Shown here: positions 1 through 7,644 of the stretch, piece after piece
Numbering within the stretch: position 1 is the first letter of the stretch
Layout of the letters: each line of letters begins with the position of its first letter
Origin: Lachnospiraceae bacterium UBA7110
Lineage (GTDB): Bacteria > Bacillota > Clostridia > Lachnospirales > Lachnospiraceae
Direction: 5' to 3'
DNA: 15,006 nucleotides
Assembly (NCBI GenBank): GCA_002492295.1
Contig: DKYC01000012.1
Coordinates: forward strand, 16,716-31,721
Notes under the pieces: model-generated
Told to the model about the DNA's origin: nothing
Database searches by the model: none
What the model saw: the letters and a program-made list of their open reading frames with translations, nothing else
Made by a program: the position numbers and the translations under genes

Positions 1-1309
1 TGTTTCCAAGCGTCGGCGGTTCTGCCGGGAGCATATATACGGTTTCGAGTGCTTTACTATACAAGAATGCATTGCTTCCAATGCTTGTCACTTTCGCGGG
101 TATGGTAACGGACGTCAGCCCTGTACCCCAAAATGCCTTATTGGCGATTTCAGTCACCTTATCCGGTATCGTGATTGCGGTCAGGTTTTCACAACTATAA
201 AAGCAATCATCCGTAATACTTGTAATGTTTTTTGACAGTTTACAGGTGGTAAGGTTACGGCAACCGGAAAATGCTTCCTTGCCTAAACTTGTCACCGTAT
301 CCGGTATCTCTATGGATTGTAACTGCCTACACTCATCGAAAGCAGCGGTCCCTATCTCCGTTACGGTATCCGGTATTTCCACGGATACCATTTGAGCGCA
401 TATACTAGCGTTAAAGCGATTTCCAAATGACCTACTTGGTATTTTTTTAACACCGCTGTTTATCACTGCCTTTGTCACTTTTTCACAATGACTTGCCATT
501 CCATTCCTCACCCAGTCCGCAAACCCGTCGTCCGACTCAATTGTCAGTACGCCGTCCGTGTCGAGTGTCCAACCCTTTGACGCTGCGGGCGGTTCGCCTG
601 CCGTGATGTTTTCTGCGTATGCGCTCCAGCCTTCCGCGCCCTTGTATGTATCCACACTGCTCCCGGGGACATGAATGCCCTGTGTTCCGTTTTTGACAAA
701 CAGGCAGGCGCTATTGCTCTCTTCCTTTGTGCCAAAAGCATTGTTTCCAAGCGTCGGCGGTTCTGTCGGGAGCATATATACGGTTTCGAGCGCTGTACTA
801 CATAAAAATGCCGTTCCTCCTATGCTTGTAACATTTGCGGGTATGGTAACGGACGTCAGCCCTGTGCTCCAAAAAGCATAATATCCGATTGATGTCACCT
901 TAGCCGGTATCGTGATTGCGGTCAGTTTCTTACAACTCTCAAAGCATCTGTCTGGAATACCTGTAATATTTTCTGACAGCCTACACGAGGTAAGATTGCT
1001 GCATCCGTAAAATGCATCACTGCCTAAACTTTTTACCGTATCCGGCATCGTTACGGCTTCCAAACTATCGCAACAGTAGAAAGCAGCGCTCCCTATTTCC
1101 GTTACAGTATCCGGTATTTCTACGGACACCATATTCTGGCAGTTAACGATATCAGAACTGCTAAATGCACTATGCGGTATTTTTTGAACACCGCTTTTTA
1201 TCACTGCCTTTGTCACTTCCCGGTAATGACTTGCCATTCCATTGTTCACCCAGTCCGCAAACCCGTCGTCCGACTCGATTGTCAGTACGCCGTCCGCGTC
1301 AATTGTCCA
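1..1309 (-). repeat. Tandem LRR module duplication, period about 738-741 bp
   Basis: Bases 1-571 (unit B, cut by the window edge) and 572-1309 (unit A) encode the same module. TGTTTCCAAGCGTCGGCGGT occurs at both position 1 and position 742, and CCCAGTCCGCAAACCCGTCG recurs near 510 and 1250. The shift changes from 741 to 738 bp across the repeat, so at least one codon was gained or lost. Many synonymous and non-synonymous differences show the duplication is not recent, although short blocks are identical. Confidence 0.9.
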
Positions 1310-1849
1310 GCCGCTGCCTTCTGCAAGGTTTCCGCTGCCTGTGGTGTTTTGCGCCTCCTGCGCGGTTTGCTCCGCCGCCGTATCGGTTGTTCCCTCTGTC
1401 AGCGCTTCCTCCGTACTGCCGCTGTCGTTTGGCTGTTCGGTCGTCGGCTGTTGCGCCTCGGCGCTCTGCGTCGGTGACTGCTCTCCTTCCGCGCCCTGCG
1501 GCTGCTCCTGCGCCGCGTCCTGTGTCAGCTGGGCGGCAGGCTCCTCCTGTGTCTGCGGCTGCTCCGCGTCCGCGTCCTGCGTCGTTTCCGCGGCAGGCTC
1601 CTCCTGCGTTGGCGGCGTCTGTGCGTGCTGCGCCGTTTCCGCCGGGATTTCCTCCTGTGCGGTCTGTGCCTGCTGCGTTTCCTGCACGTCCGCGCCCGCG
1701 GGCTCCTGCACCGTTTCCGCGCTGCGCTCCTGCGCCCGCACGTCGAGCAGCGCGTCATTCCACACCGCCCCCGCAATCAGCACTGCCGACAGCAGCACCG
1801 CGATTGTTTTCTGCATCAGGTTTGTCCTTCGTTTTTTCATTTCTGCCAT
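1..1849 (-). CDS. BspA-like leucine-rich-repeat surface protein, C-terminus beyond window edge
   Basis: A secreted or surface LRR_5/BspA-type protein, probably an adhesin or ligand-binding protein; the ligand is unknown. The frame stays open from ATG at 1849 to base 1 (616 codons) with no stop in the window. Residues 1-32 form a signal peptide (MKKRR basic start, then a hydrophobic stretch). Residues ~37-175 are a Gln/Glu/Pro/Ala-rich stalk. From residue 181 there is a W-T-I-D-x-D-G-x-L-T-I block followed by ~23-residue leucine-rich repeats (AF-xx-C-xx-L-xx-I-x-IP); the same module restarts at residue 427. The ATG at 1849 follows an AAAGGGG ribosome site, and the paralogue at 7586 has an equivalent start. 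The stalk is GC-rich with many GCG and CAG codons, unlike the LRR part. The anchoring region is not visible. LRR assignment is confident; adhesin function is inference. Confidence 0.9.
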   Translation of the reverse strand, partial: MAEMKKRRTNLMQKTIAVLLSAVLIAGAVWNDALLDVRAQERSAETVQEPAGADVQETQQAQTAQEEIPAETAQHAQTPPTQEEPAAETTQDADAEQPQTQEEPAAQLTQDAAQEQPQGAEGEQSPTQSAEAQQPTTEQPNDSGSTEEALTEGTTDTAAEQTAQEAQNTTGSGNLAEGSGWTIDADGVLTIESDDGFADWVNNGMASHYREVTKAVIKSGVQKIPHSAFSSSDIVNCQNMVSVEIPDTVTEIGSAAFYCCDSLEAVTMPDTVKSLGSDAFYGCSNLTSCRLSENITGIPDRCFESCKKLTAITIPAKVTSIGYYAFWSTGLTSVTIPANVTSIGGTAFLCSTALETVYMLPTEPPTLGNNAFGTKEESNSACLFVKNGTQGIHVPGSSVDTYKGAEGWSAYAENITAGEPPAASKGWTLDTDGVLTIESDDGFADWVRNGMASHCEKVTKAVINSGVKKIPSRSFGNRFNASICAQMVSVEIPDTVTEIGTAAFDECRQLQSIEIPDTVTSLGKEAFSGCRNLTTCKLSKNITSITDDCFYSCENLTAITIPDKVTEIANKAFWGTGLTSVTIPAKVTSIGSNAFLYSKALETVYMLPAEPPTLGN

Positions 1850-1863
1850 GATACCCCTTTCCT
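1791..1863 (-). repeat. RBS and signal-peptide block shared with second surface gene (copy 1)
   Basis: This 73-bp stretch aligns without gaps to 7528-7600 with four mismatches. It covers the ribosome binding site, the start codon and the first ~20 codons, including the MKKRRTNLMQKTIAVLL part of the signal peptide. The sequence just downstream (the stalk) and just upstream (the leader) is much more diverged between the two genes, so this is a conserved island and not the tail of a uniformly similar region. Confidence 0.85.
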
Positions 1864-1966
1864 ACTATTTTGCAAATTCGGGATTGTTCGTCCCGTTTTT
1901 ACGTACGCTGTCCTTTGGATTGTCCCGTCCACTGTCCCCCCGTCCACCATCCTATGGAAACAAAAC

Positions 1967-2003
1967 CGCCGTCTGTTTGAGGCTGCCCAAACATCTGACG
2001 GCG
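1967..2003 (-). promoter_or_regulatory. Leader hairpin with U-rich tail (attenuator-like), copy 1
   Basis: In the minus-strand transcript CGCCGTC pairs with GACGGCG and TGTTTG with CAAACA around an 8-nt loop, with a 3-nt bulge. It is followed directly by GTTTTGTTT, giving an intrinsic-terminator look inside the 5' leader of the surface gene, between its inferred promoter (~2031-2038) and its ATG (1849). A matching hairpin lies at 7645-7680 before the paralogue. It could be an attenuator, an mRNA-stability hairpin or a regulator-binding structure. The fold is visible; the role is inferred. Confidence 0.5.
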
Positions 2004-2027
2004 AAAAGCGTAACTTTAAATACTGAT

Positions 2028-2094
2028 TTTATTTTATAAAATTTTTCTTAAGAAAAAAAGGATTTGACAAAAATGTTACCTGACGTTAATCTTC
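2028..2094. promoter_or_regulatory. Conserved promoter/operator block with OmpR-type direct repeat, copy 1
   Basis: Sixty-seven bp identical to 7702-7768 except at 2070 (A versus G). On the minus strand it reads TTAACGTCAGGTAAC (2089-2075), a TTAAC-N5-GTAAC direct repeat with 10-bp period. After 36 nt comes TATAAAAT (2038-2031), a good -10 with no recognisable -35 at 17 bp, as expected of an activator-dependent promoter for the surface gene starting at 1849. Between them is the palindrome TTTTTCTTAAGAAAAA. On the plus strand TTGACA (2064-2069) lies 17 bp before TAATCT (2087-2092), a possible divergent promoter whose spacer overlaps the direct repeat. Binding by the response regulator at 7892 is an inference. 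Confidence 0.65.
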
Positions 2095-2161
2095 GGGAAG
2101 GAGTTTTTTTATCTTGTAATCGTCAGGCGCTCATAGTATACTAGGATTACACAAAAGAAAG

Positions 2162-2932
2162 GAACTGCTAAATGGCAAAGAGCAGGTTCTCTCGCCTGAT
2201 GAGCTGGAAGATATTGATACTGAAGAGTCCTTAGTGCTGGAACACAAAGAATATGCAGAAAGCATTCCGGCGGCAAGGGATAATATCAAAATATGCAAAA
2301 AGTCTTTGACGCACGGCGTTGCGTTTGTCATGCTGGGGCTGGAGCATCAGGAGCATATTCATTATGCCATGCCGATGCGTGTCATGAGCTATGACTGCGG
2401 GGCGTACCGGAAACAATATGACAGCAATGCAAGGAATTACCGGACATCCGACGGACTGAACGCCGACGAATACCTGTCACGGATGAAAAAGACCGATAAA
2501 TTTATTCCCGTCATTACCGTTGTGGTTTACTATGGCGACCACCCTTGGGATGGGGCAACTTCGCTTCACGGGATGTTGAATATTCCCGACAAAATGAAGC
2601 CGTTTGTGAATGATTATAAAATGCTGCTTGTGGAGGCACGGCAGAATGATTTGGTGCTTCACAATATGAATAATATCGTTTTCTTTGATATGTTAAAAGT
2701 CGTTCTTGACAAAAATATATCAAAAAATGAAGCAAGAAAAAAAGTCATGGAATACGCGTCGGAACATGACGTAAATAAAACCGTCATTATGACCGTTGCA
2801 GGCGCAACAAACTGTAAGCTTGATTATAATGCATTATCCATGAAGGGAGATGTTACCATGTGCACTTTATTTGATGAAATTGCAAAAGACAGCAGGCTTG
2901 AGGGCAAAGCAGAAGGCAAAAGAATATTTTGA
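2162..2932 (+). pseudogene. Truncated Rpn-family (PD-(D/E)XK) nuclease/transposase-like remnant
   Basis: The frame resembles the Rpn/'PD-(D/E)XK nuclease family transposase' proteins common in Lachnospiraceae: LNGKEQVLSPDELEDIDTEE, then LGLEHQEHIHYAMPMRV and FIPVITVVVYYGDHPWDG. Family proteins usually begin ~30-35 residues earlier (a YLxDNxRFADLFN-like segment) and are around 300 residues or longer. Here the frame is open upstream only to a TAA at 2117-2119, with no ATG. The first usable codon is GTG at 2234, inside the conserved part and without a ribosome site. The C-terminus stops after EGKAEGKRIF, where relatives carry longer EGxAEG tails. Both ends therefore look trimmed. If it is expressed, the product from 2234 would be 232 residues. 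Loss of the N-terminus probably removes an active-site acidic residue (inference). It sits between two related surface genes. Confidence 0.7.
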
Positions 2933-2955
2933 AATGTTCGGAAAACAGACTGTTT

Positions 2956-2986
2956 AAGGGGCATGACTGTTTCCCCATTCTTTTTA
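2956..2986 (+). terminator. Possible weak terminator after the Rpn remnant
   Basis: GGGG (2958-2961) can pair with CCCC (2973-2976) across an 11-nt loop, followed by ATTCTTTTTAT. The stem is short, so this is tentative. Confidence 0.3.
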
Positions 2987-3006
2987 TCTGTACTTATATA
3001 AAAATC

Positions 3007-3051
3007 CCCACCCCGTTTGGCGCATCCTTAGTATATGCCAAATGGGGTGGG
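3007..3051 (-). terminator. Strong intrinsic terminator of the 1496-residue surface gene
   Basis: CCCACCCCGTTTGGC (3007-3021) pairs with GCCAAATGGGGTGGG (3037-3051): a 15-bp stem with one G-T wobble and a 15-nt loop. On the minus strand the stem is followed by GGATTTTTATATAAG, a T-rich tail, about 45 nt beyond the TAA of the surface gene. The plus-strand side has AATTTTAAG, so it may act weakly in that direction too. Confidence 0.8.
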
Positions 3052-3095
3052 AATTTTAAGTTTGAATCAATTTCCTATACAAATCCTTTTAAGAA

Positions 3096-6000
3096 TTACG
3101 TAACTTCTTCCCATGCAAACACCACCTGTTTCCCGATGCTGTGATAGTATGACAGGTATACAAACGCAATTGCGACTGCGGCAAATTTGCGTAGCCGTCC
3201 GCCCCGACGCGCCCAGCGGACGAGCTTTTCGGTGAAAGCTTTCTTTTCCGCCTCGGTGATTCCATGTCTGCGCTCTCTGAAGTAGAAGGACAGGTAAGAA
3301 AGCGCGGAAATCATAGCGATAGTTGCGTATAGCTCAATTCGGGGGCGGTCGCCTGTCTTGGGTTCATCGTCCTTCCCCCGTCCGATTCGATTTGCGGTCT
3401 GGTCTGATGCAGCGGCTGTGTCTGCCGCGGCTTCGTTGTTCATGGCGTTCGCTGCATTTAAGATATACGCCGTATTCTGGGCATTTGCTGTGTTCGGATT
3501 AGCTGCTGCATTTGCCACATTTGATGGAACAGTGGGTGTCGTATTTGTACCGGTGTCGTTACTATCGTTTTTATGGCTGCTGCCGCCTCCGCTGCTTCCA
3601 TTCTTACCGGTGTCCTTGTAGACGATTGCATAGGTTGAGAAACGGTCGGTTTCAATGGTAATCGTGTTTTTGTCGCTGTCCGTGTCGTTTAGGAATGCTG
3701 CCCTGCCGTTATGTACCCGAATCACGCCGAACGTGCGTGTTTTTTTGGTGTTCATACTTTTCAGGGTATCGGGTACGGTGATGACGATGCGAACTTTTCC
3801 TGCGGTTTCCGTTACTTTGTCTCGGTTTGCGCCGATTACTTTGAAAAGGCTGATGTCGAGATACTGTCCGACCTTGTAACCGTTTAACACCTTACTTACT
3901 GTCTTTTTATCGTCATCGCTGACAGTGTTTTCCGCATCGGTGACAGTCAGCAGGATTTTAATGTCACTTCCTTTTTCCGTTTCTTCTTTATCTTCGGGTG
4001 TCAGGACGAGGTCGCCAAGCTCCTCTTCGGAAATGGGGATTTTGGTGTCAGGGACGTTTTCGCCTTTTTGGATTTCCTGGCTGATTTCCCCCTTGCCAGT
4101 GTCCGGTTTATCATCTCCTCCGCCCGGTTTGTCGTCTCCTCCGCCCGGTTTGTCGTCTCCTCCGCCTGGTTTGTCGTCTCCTCCGCCCGGCTTGTCGTCT
4201 CCTCCGCCCGGTTTATCATCTCCTCCGCCCGGTTTGTCGTCTCCTCCGCCTGTTGCGGGGATTGTTTCGGTGCGCATTGTGTAGCTGCATACCTTGCACT
4301 TGTAAGTCTTTATTCCCGTTTCATTTTTTGTCGGCTCTTTTGTGACAGTTCCGTCGTCCGACGTGTGCGCTGCAAGGTCTTTTTTGTCACCGCAGCCCGT
4401 GCATTCGTGCCAGTGGCTGTCTGCATCCGTTTTCCAGTCTGCATCGTACATATGTTTATGCTCGGGCGGCAGTTTCTCCATCTCCTCCGTACGCATCACG
4501 TAGCCGCATTCGCTGCATCTGTAGGTTTTTTCTCCTGTTGTTTCCTGTGTCGGCGCTTTCGTCACAGTTCCCGCATCCTCTGTGTGGAGTTGGACCGTAT
4601 CATGCGCATCGCAGCTTCGGCATTTACGGGCGTGTCCGTCCGTCTCCCTGTATCCCCATTCCGAATTATCATAGCTGTGTCCTGTCTTGGGGAGCACCAC
4701 ACTATCCTTATCTGCAATCTCCTGCGTTCCATTTTCGTCCGAAAACCATTTATCACATTCGGTGCAGATATAGTACGCCGTATTTCCGTCCTCCGTACAG
4801 GTGGCGGTTTTTGCGGGCGTCAGCGTCAGGTTATGGGTGTGGGGCTGCGCCTTTACCGCAAGCTGCACATAATCATCTGCATTCACAATTTCATAATCCG
4901 GATTGTCGCTCTGAAAATAGCTGCTGTAATCGCCTTTGTTATGACCCGTGATATTGACCGGATTATCGGCTGTGGGTACGGTGTGGGTTGTCACGCCAAT
5001 CTTTGCAGAGCCGGAAGGGGGGGTACTACTGTCAACCGTTATTGTCTGCCCGTCCCCAAGATAAACATTATTCTCTGTTCCGTTACAGGTATTGCTGCTG
5101 ATTACGGCATCGCTGCCGACGGTAAATGTACCATTATTATTATATACGCCGCCGCCCAAATCACTCGCCGTATTCCCGCTGATTTTGCCGCCGTACATCT
5201 GGAAGGTACCGCCAGAATTAAAAACGCCCCCGCCAGATGTTGCATTACTGTTCCCGCTGATTTCGCCGCCATACATCTGAAAGGTACCACCATTAAAAAC
5301 GCCGCCAAACTCGTTGTTGTTACCATTCCCGCTAATCTTACCGCCATACATATGAAAAGTACCATTATTATGAATACCACACATCTTTCCTCCGGTTATC
5401 TTTCCGTCATTTTGGCAGTCGTACAGGTTCAAAGTCGCGCCCTGTTCGATTTCGATTACACTGCCGCCTTGACCTCCCGGCGACAGACTGATGGTCTTCC
5501 CATTCAGGCAGAGATTCATCTTGTCAAGCTGCACCTTCCATATCCCGGAAAGGGTTACATTCTCCGTCAGATAATATTTCCCACCCGCACTTGTCGGCAG
5601 GCTGTCCGTTGCTGTCCATGCGGTAAAGGTTACGCCGTTATGTTCGTGTTTCTCCTCAGGAACGATGGTAAGCTGCACCACGTTATCAGTGCCGTTCGCT
5701 ATTACATACTTTTCATTGTCGCTTATAAAATAGCTGCTGTAATCTGCGCCGTTCTCTCCCGTGATGTTGACCGGATTATCAACTTTCGGCAGACTGACTG
5801 TTGTAATCCCGATCTTTGCCAATCCGGAAAGAGGATTATCACTGTCAACCGTTATCGTCTGCTTTATCGCAAGATAAACATTGTTCTCTTTTTCAATACG
5901 GGTATTGCCGCTAACCACAGCATCACCGCCAACAATAAGTGTACCGTTTTTAGCTATGCCGCCGCCCGAAACTTTCGCACTATTCCCACTGATCTTACCG

Positions 6001-7586
6001 CCGTACATGCTGAATGTACCTCCTGCAACATGCACGCCGCCACCCTTATATTCCGCACTGTTCCCGCTGATTTCACCGCCATACATTTGAAAGGTACCAT
6101 TATTATAAACGCCGCCGCCATATGTTGCTTCATCATTGTCGCTGATTTTGCCACCATACATATGGAACGTACCGCCCTTTTCAATTTCAATACCACCCGC
6201 TCCGCCAGTTATCTTCCCCTTATTTTGACAGTCATACAGGTTCAGGATATCGGTTGCAGCGATTTTAATTACTCTGTAGCCTCCCGATGCACCACTGATG
6301 GTCTTTCCATTCAGACAGAGGGTCGTTTCGCCGGACGGCACATTCCATGTTCCGGAAAGGGTCACATCCTGCGTCAGATAATAATTCCCCGCATCTGCCG
6401 GAAGGCTGTCTGTCGCCGTCCATGCGGTAAAGGTTATGTTGTCATTGTCATGTTCGTGTTCCTCCGCAGGAGCGGCATCATCCGTGATATAATCCGCCCA
6501 CTCTGTCCATGCGTCTTTATAGGTCTGCGCCTTGCCTGCAGGGACATAGATACCCTTTTGGTTATCCGTGACAAATTTACACGCCCCAAAAGCCGAAGCA
6601 ATACTCTGCGGGGAGGCAAGGGTTGGCGGATTGTCTCCGAGCATTACTACCTTCTCCAATGCAGTACATCCCTTAAATGCCCATGTCTCAATGCTTGTCA
6701 TACTGCTTGGCAGTGTGATGGAACGAAGGCTTTTACAATCCATAAAGGTGGAATTGGCAATACTTTGAAGCGTGTCCGGCAATTTAACCTTCTCCAGATT
6801 TGTACACCCGAGAAACGACTGGTACGCAAGCCTTGTCACACCGTCCGGTATTGTAATCCGTTTCAACGACGAACAGCTCCAAAACGCATACTGTCCAATT
6901 TGCTGTACGCTTTTCGGTATTGTTATGTCTGTCAGATTACCGCACCTTTGAAACGCACATTCCTTTATACTCTTTACGCCGTCTTGTATCGCTGCGTTTT
7001 TTACCGACAGCGTATATGTAGTTCCATTATATTCTGTATATTTGTTGTTAATCCAATCCGCCATTCCGTCATCAGAACGGATTGTCAGTTTCCCGTCTGC
7101 ATCGAGCGTCCAGCCGTCTCCGGAGGCGATATTGTCTGCCTGCGGCGATGGCTGTGCCGCTCTCATCACACTCTTTGGTTCAGCCATAGTCCCCGGTTCC
7201 ACATCAGATTCCGCATCATTTCCGCTGACGGTTTCCGGCTCCGTGGTTTCTTCCGTGCCTGTCCCCAATGTCTCCTGCCCTGTCCCGACATCCGGCTCCA
7301 GCGTCTCCTGTTCCGTTTCGCCGCCCGATTCCGGCGTTTCCTGCCCTGACTCTTCAGTATTCGTTTCCTTTACAGGCTCCGTTTCCCTTCCTTCCTCAGT
7401 CTCTGTGCCGTCCTCCACGGTTTCCACCGTAGTTTCAACGACATGCTCCTGCTGTCCGTCCGTCTCGTCCGCCAACACGGTCATCGGCGCTTCATTGGAC
7501 GCCATACTGACAACCAGCACCACCGCAAGCAGCACTGCGATTGTTTTTTGCATCAGGTTTGTCCTTCGTTTTTTCATTTCTGTCAT
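3096..7586 (-). CDS. Large mosaic surface protein: LRR, beta-helix-like modules, CxxC repeats, PKTGD anchor
   Basis: A secreted cell-surface protein of 1496 residues, probably an adhesin; no enzyme motif was seen. Order by residue: signal peptide 1-40; Glu/Thr-rich stalk 41-150; W-T-L-D-x-D-G-x-L-T-I block and LRR_5 repeats ~159-345; two beta-helix-like modules ~383-644 and ~650-911, with repeated MYGGKISGN/GGGVYNNGTF turns; CxxC-bearing repeats ~930-1108 (CTEC, CRSC, CSEC, CTGC, CKVC); seven GGGDDKP repeats ~1113-1161; a C-terminal domain ending in FSTYAIVYKD (~1340); an Asn/Ala-rich linker; EPKTGD at ~1408, a hydrophobic helix and RERRHG; then a further ~50 residues with a second hydrophobic helix and YYHSIGK. 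The ATG at 7586 is preferred over the adjacent one at 7589, because spacing from the ribosome site is better and the paralogue has ATC at the earlier position. It is probably expressed from 7702-7768 and terminated at 3007-3051. Confidence 0.93.
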   Translation of the reverse strand: MTEMKKRRTNLMQKTIAVLLAVVLVVSMASNEAPMTVLADETDGQQEHVVETTVETVEDGTETEEGRETEPVKETNTEESGQETPESGGETEQETLEPDVGTGQETLGTGTEETTEPETVSGNDAESDVEPGTMAEPKSVMRAAQPSPQADNIASGDGWTLDADGKLTIRSDDGMADWINNKYTEYNGTTYTLSVKNAAIQDGVKSIKECAFQRCGNLTDITIPKSVQQIGQYAFWSCSSLKRITIPDGVTRLAYQSFLGCTNLEKVKLPDTLQSIANSTFMDCKSLRSITLPSSMTSIETWAFKGCTALEKVVMLGDNPPTLASPQSIASAFGACKFVTDNQKGIYVPAGKAQTYKDAWTEWADYITDDAAPAEEHEHDNDNITFTAWTATDSLPADAGNYYLTQDVTLSGTWNVPSGETTLCLNGKTISGASGGYRVIKIAATDILNLYDCQNKGKITGGAGGIEIEKGGTFHMYGGKISDNDEATYGGGVYNNGTFQMYGGEISGNSAEYKGGGVHVAGGTFSMYGGKISGNSAKVSGGGIAKNGTLIVGGDAVVSGNTRIEKENNVYLAIKQTITVDSDNPLSGLAKIGITTVSLPKVDNPVNITGENGADYSSYFISDNEKYVIANGTDNVVQLTIVPEEKHEHNGVTFTAWTATDSLPTSAGGKYYLTENVTLSGIWKVQLDKMNLCLNGKTISLSPGGQGGSVIEIEQGATLNLYDCQNDGKITGGKMCGIHNNGTFHMYGGKISGNGNNNEFGGVFNGGTFQMYGGEISGNSNATSGGGVFNSGGTFQMYGGKISGNTASDLGGGVYNNNGTFTVGSDAVISSNTCNGTENNVYLGDGQTITVDSSTPPSGSAKIGVTTHTVPTADNPVNITGHNKGDYSSYFQSDNPDYEIVNADDYVQLAVKAQPHTHNLTLTPAKTATCTEDGNTAYYICTECDKWFSDENGTQEIADKDSVVLPKTGHSYDNSEWGYRETDGHARKCRSCDAHDTVQLHTEDAGTVTKAPTQETTGEKTYRCSECGYVMRTEEMEKLPPEHKHMYDADWKTDADSHWHECTGCGDKKDLAAHTSDDGTVTKEPTKNETGIKTYKCKVCSYTMRTETIPATGGGDDKPGGGDDKPGGGDDKPGGGDDKPGGGDDKPGGGDDKPGGGDDKPDTGKGEISQEIQKGENVPDTKIPISEEELGDLVLTPEDKEETEKGSDIKILLTVTDAENTVSDDDKKTVSKVLNGYKVGQYLDISLFKVIGANRDKVTETAGKVRIVITVPDTLKSMNTKKTRTFGVIRVHNGRAAFLNDTDSDKNTITIETDRFSTYAIVYKDTGKNGSSGGGSSHKNDSNDTGTNTTPTVPSNVANAAANPNTANAQNTAYILNAANAMNNEAAADTAAASDQTANRIGRGKDDEPKTGDRPRIELYATIAMISALSYLSFYFRERRHGITEAEKKAFTEKLVRWARRGGRLRKFAAVAIAFVYLSYYHSIGKQVVFAWEEVT
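4104..4250 (-). repeat. Seven 21-bp repeats encoding GGGDDKP
   Basis: Seven consecutive 21-bp units encode GGGDDKP, a flexible charged spacer between the CxxC repeats and the C-terminal domain. Units differ by only a few third-position changes (GTC/ATC-type, CCC/CCT), so they are near-identical and likely to change in copy number. Every unit is a whole number of codons, so changes would alter length but not frame. Confidence 0.95.
4854..6440 (-). repeat. Duplicated beta-helix-like module, two copies of ~0.79 kb
   Basis: Bases 5655-6440 and 4854-5639 encode homologous modules. Each starts with TFTAWTATDSLP, passes through LCLNGKTIS and LYDCQN-GKITGG, then several MYGGKISGN/GGGV turns, then a VDNPVNITG-like segment and YSSYF-SDN. 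The two differ at many positions, so this is an old domain duplication. The repeated short Gly/Asn turns suggest a right-handed parallel beta-helix (inferred from pattern). Confidence 0.85.
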
Positions 7587-7600
7587 CATACCCCTTTCCT
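7528..7600 (-). repeat. RBS and signal-peptide block shared with first surface gene (copy 2)
   Basis: Gapless match to 1791-1863 with four mismatches in 73 bp. One mismatch creates the extra ATG at 7589, immediately before the ATG at 7586 that corresponds to the paralogue's start codon. Confidence 0.85.
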
Positions 7601-7644
7601 TTTTTGCAGATTTTGATTCTATTCACTGTCCCATCCAAACAAAA

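Noticed and set aside
1165..2039. Overlapping plus-strand frames rich in Pro/Arg or Ser/Cys
   Set aside because: They are opposite the GC-rich stalk of the surface gene, where lack of stops is expected from composition.
2172..2234. ATG at 2172 with an AAAGGA site, a possible start for the Rpn-like gene
   Set aside because: It is in a different frame from the family-like sequence and stops after 20 codons.
4104..4250. Regularly spaced repeats that could suggest a CRISPR array
   Set aside because: Units are contiguous 21-bp codon repeats without spacers, inside a coding sequence.
4068..7349. Long plus-strand open frame (1093 codons)
   Set aside because: It is the antisense shadow of the repeat-rich minus-strand surface gene, has no ribosome site and encodes no recognisable domain.
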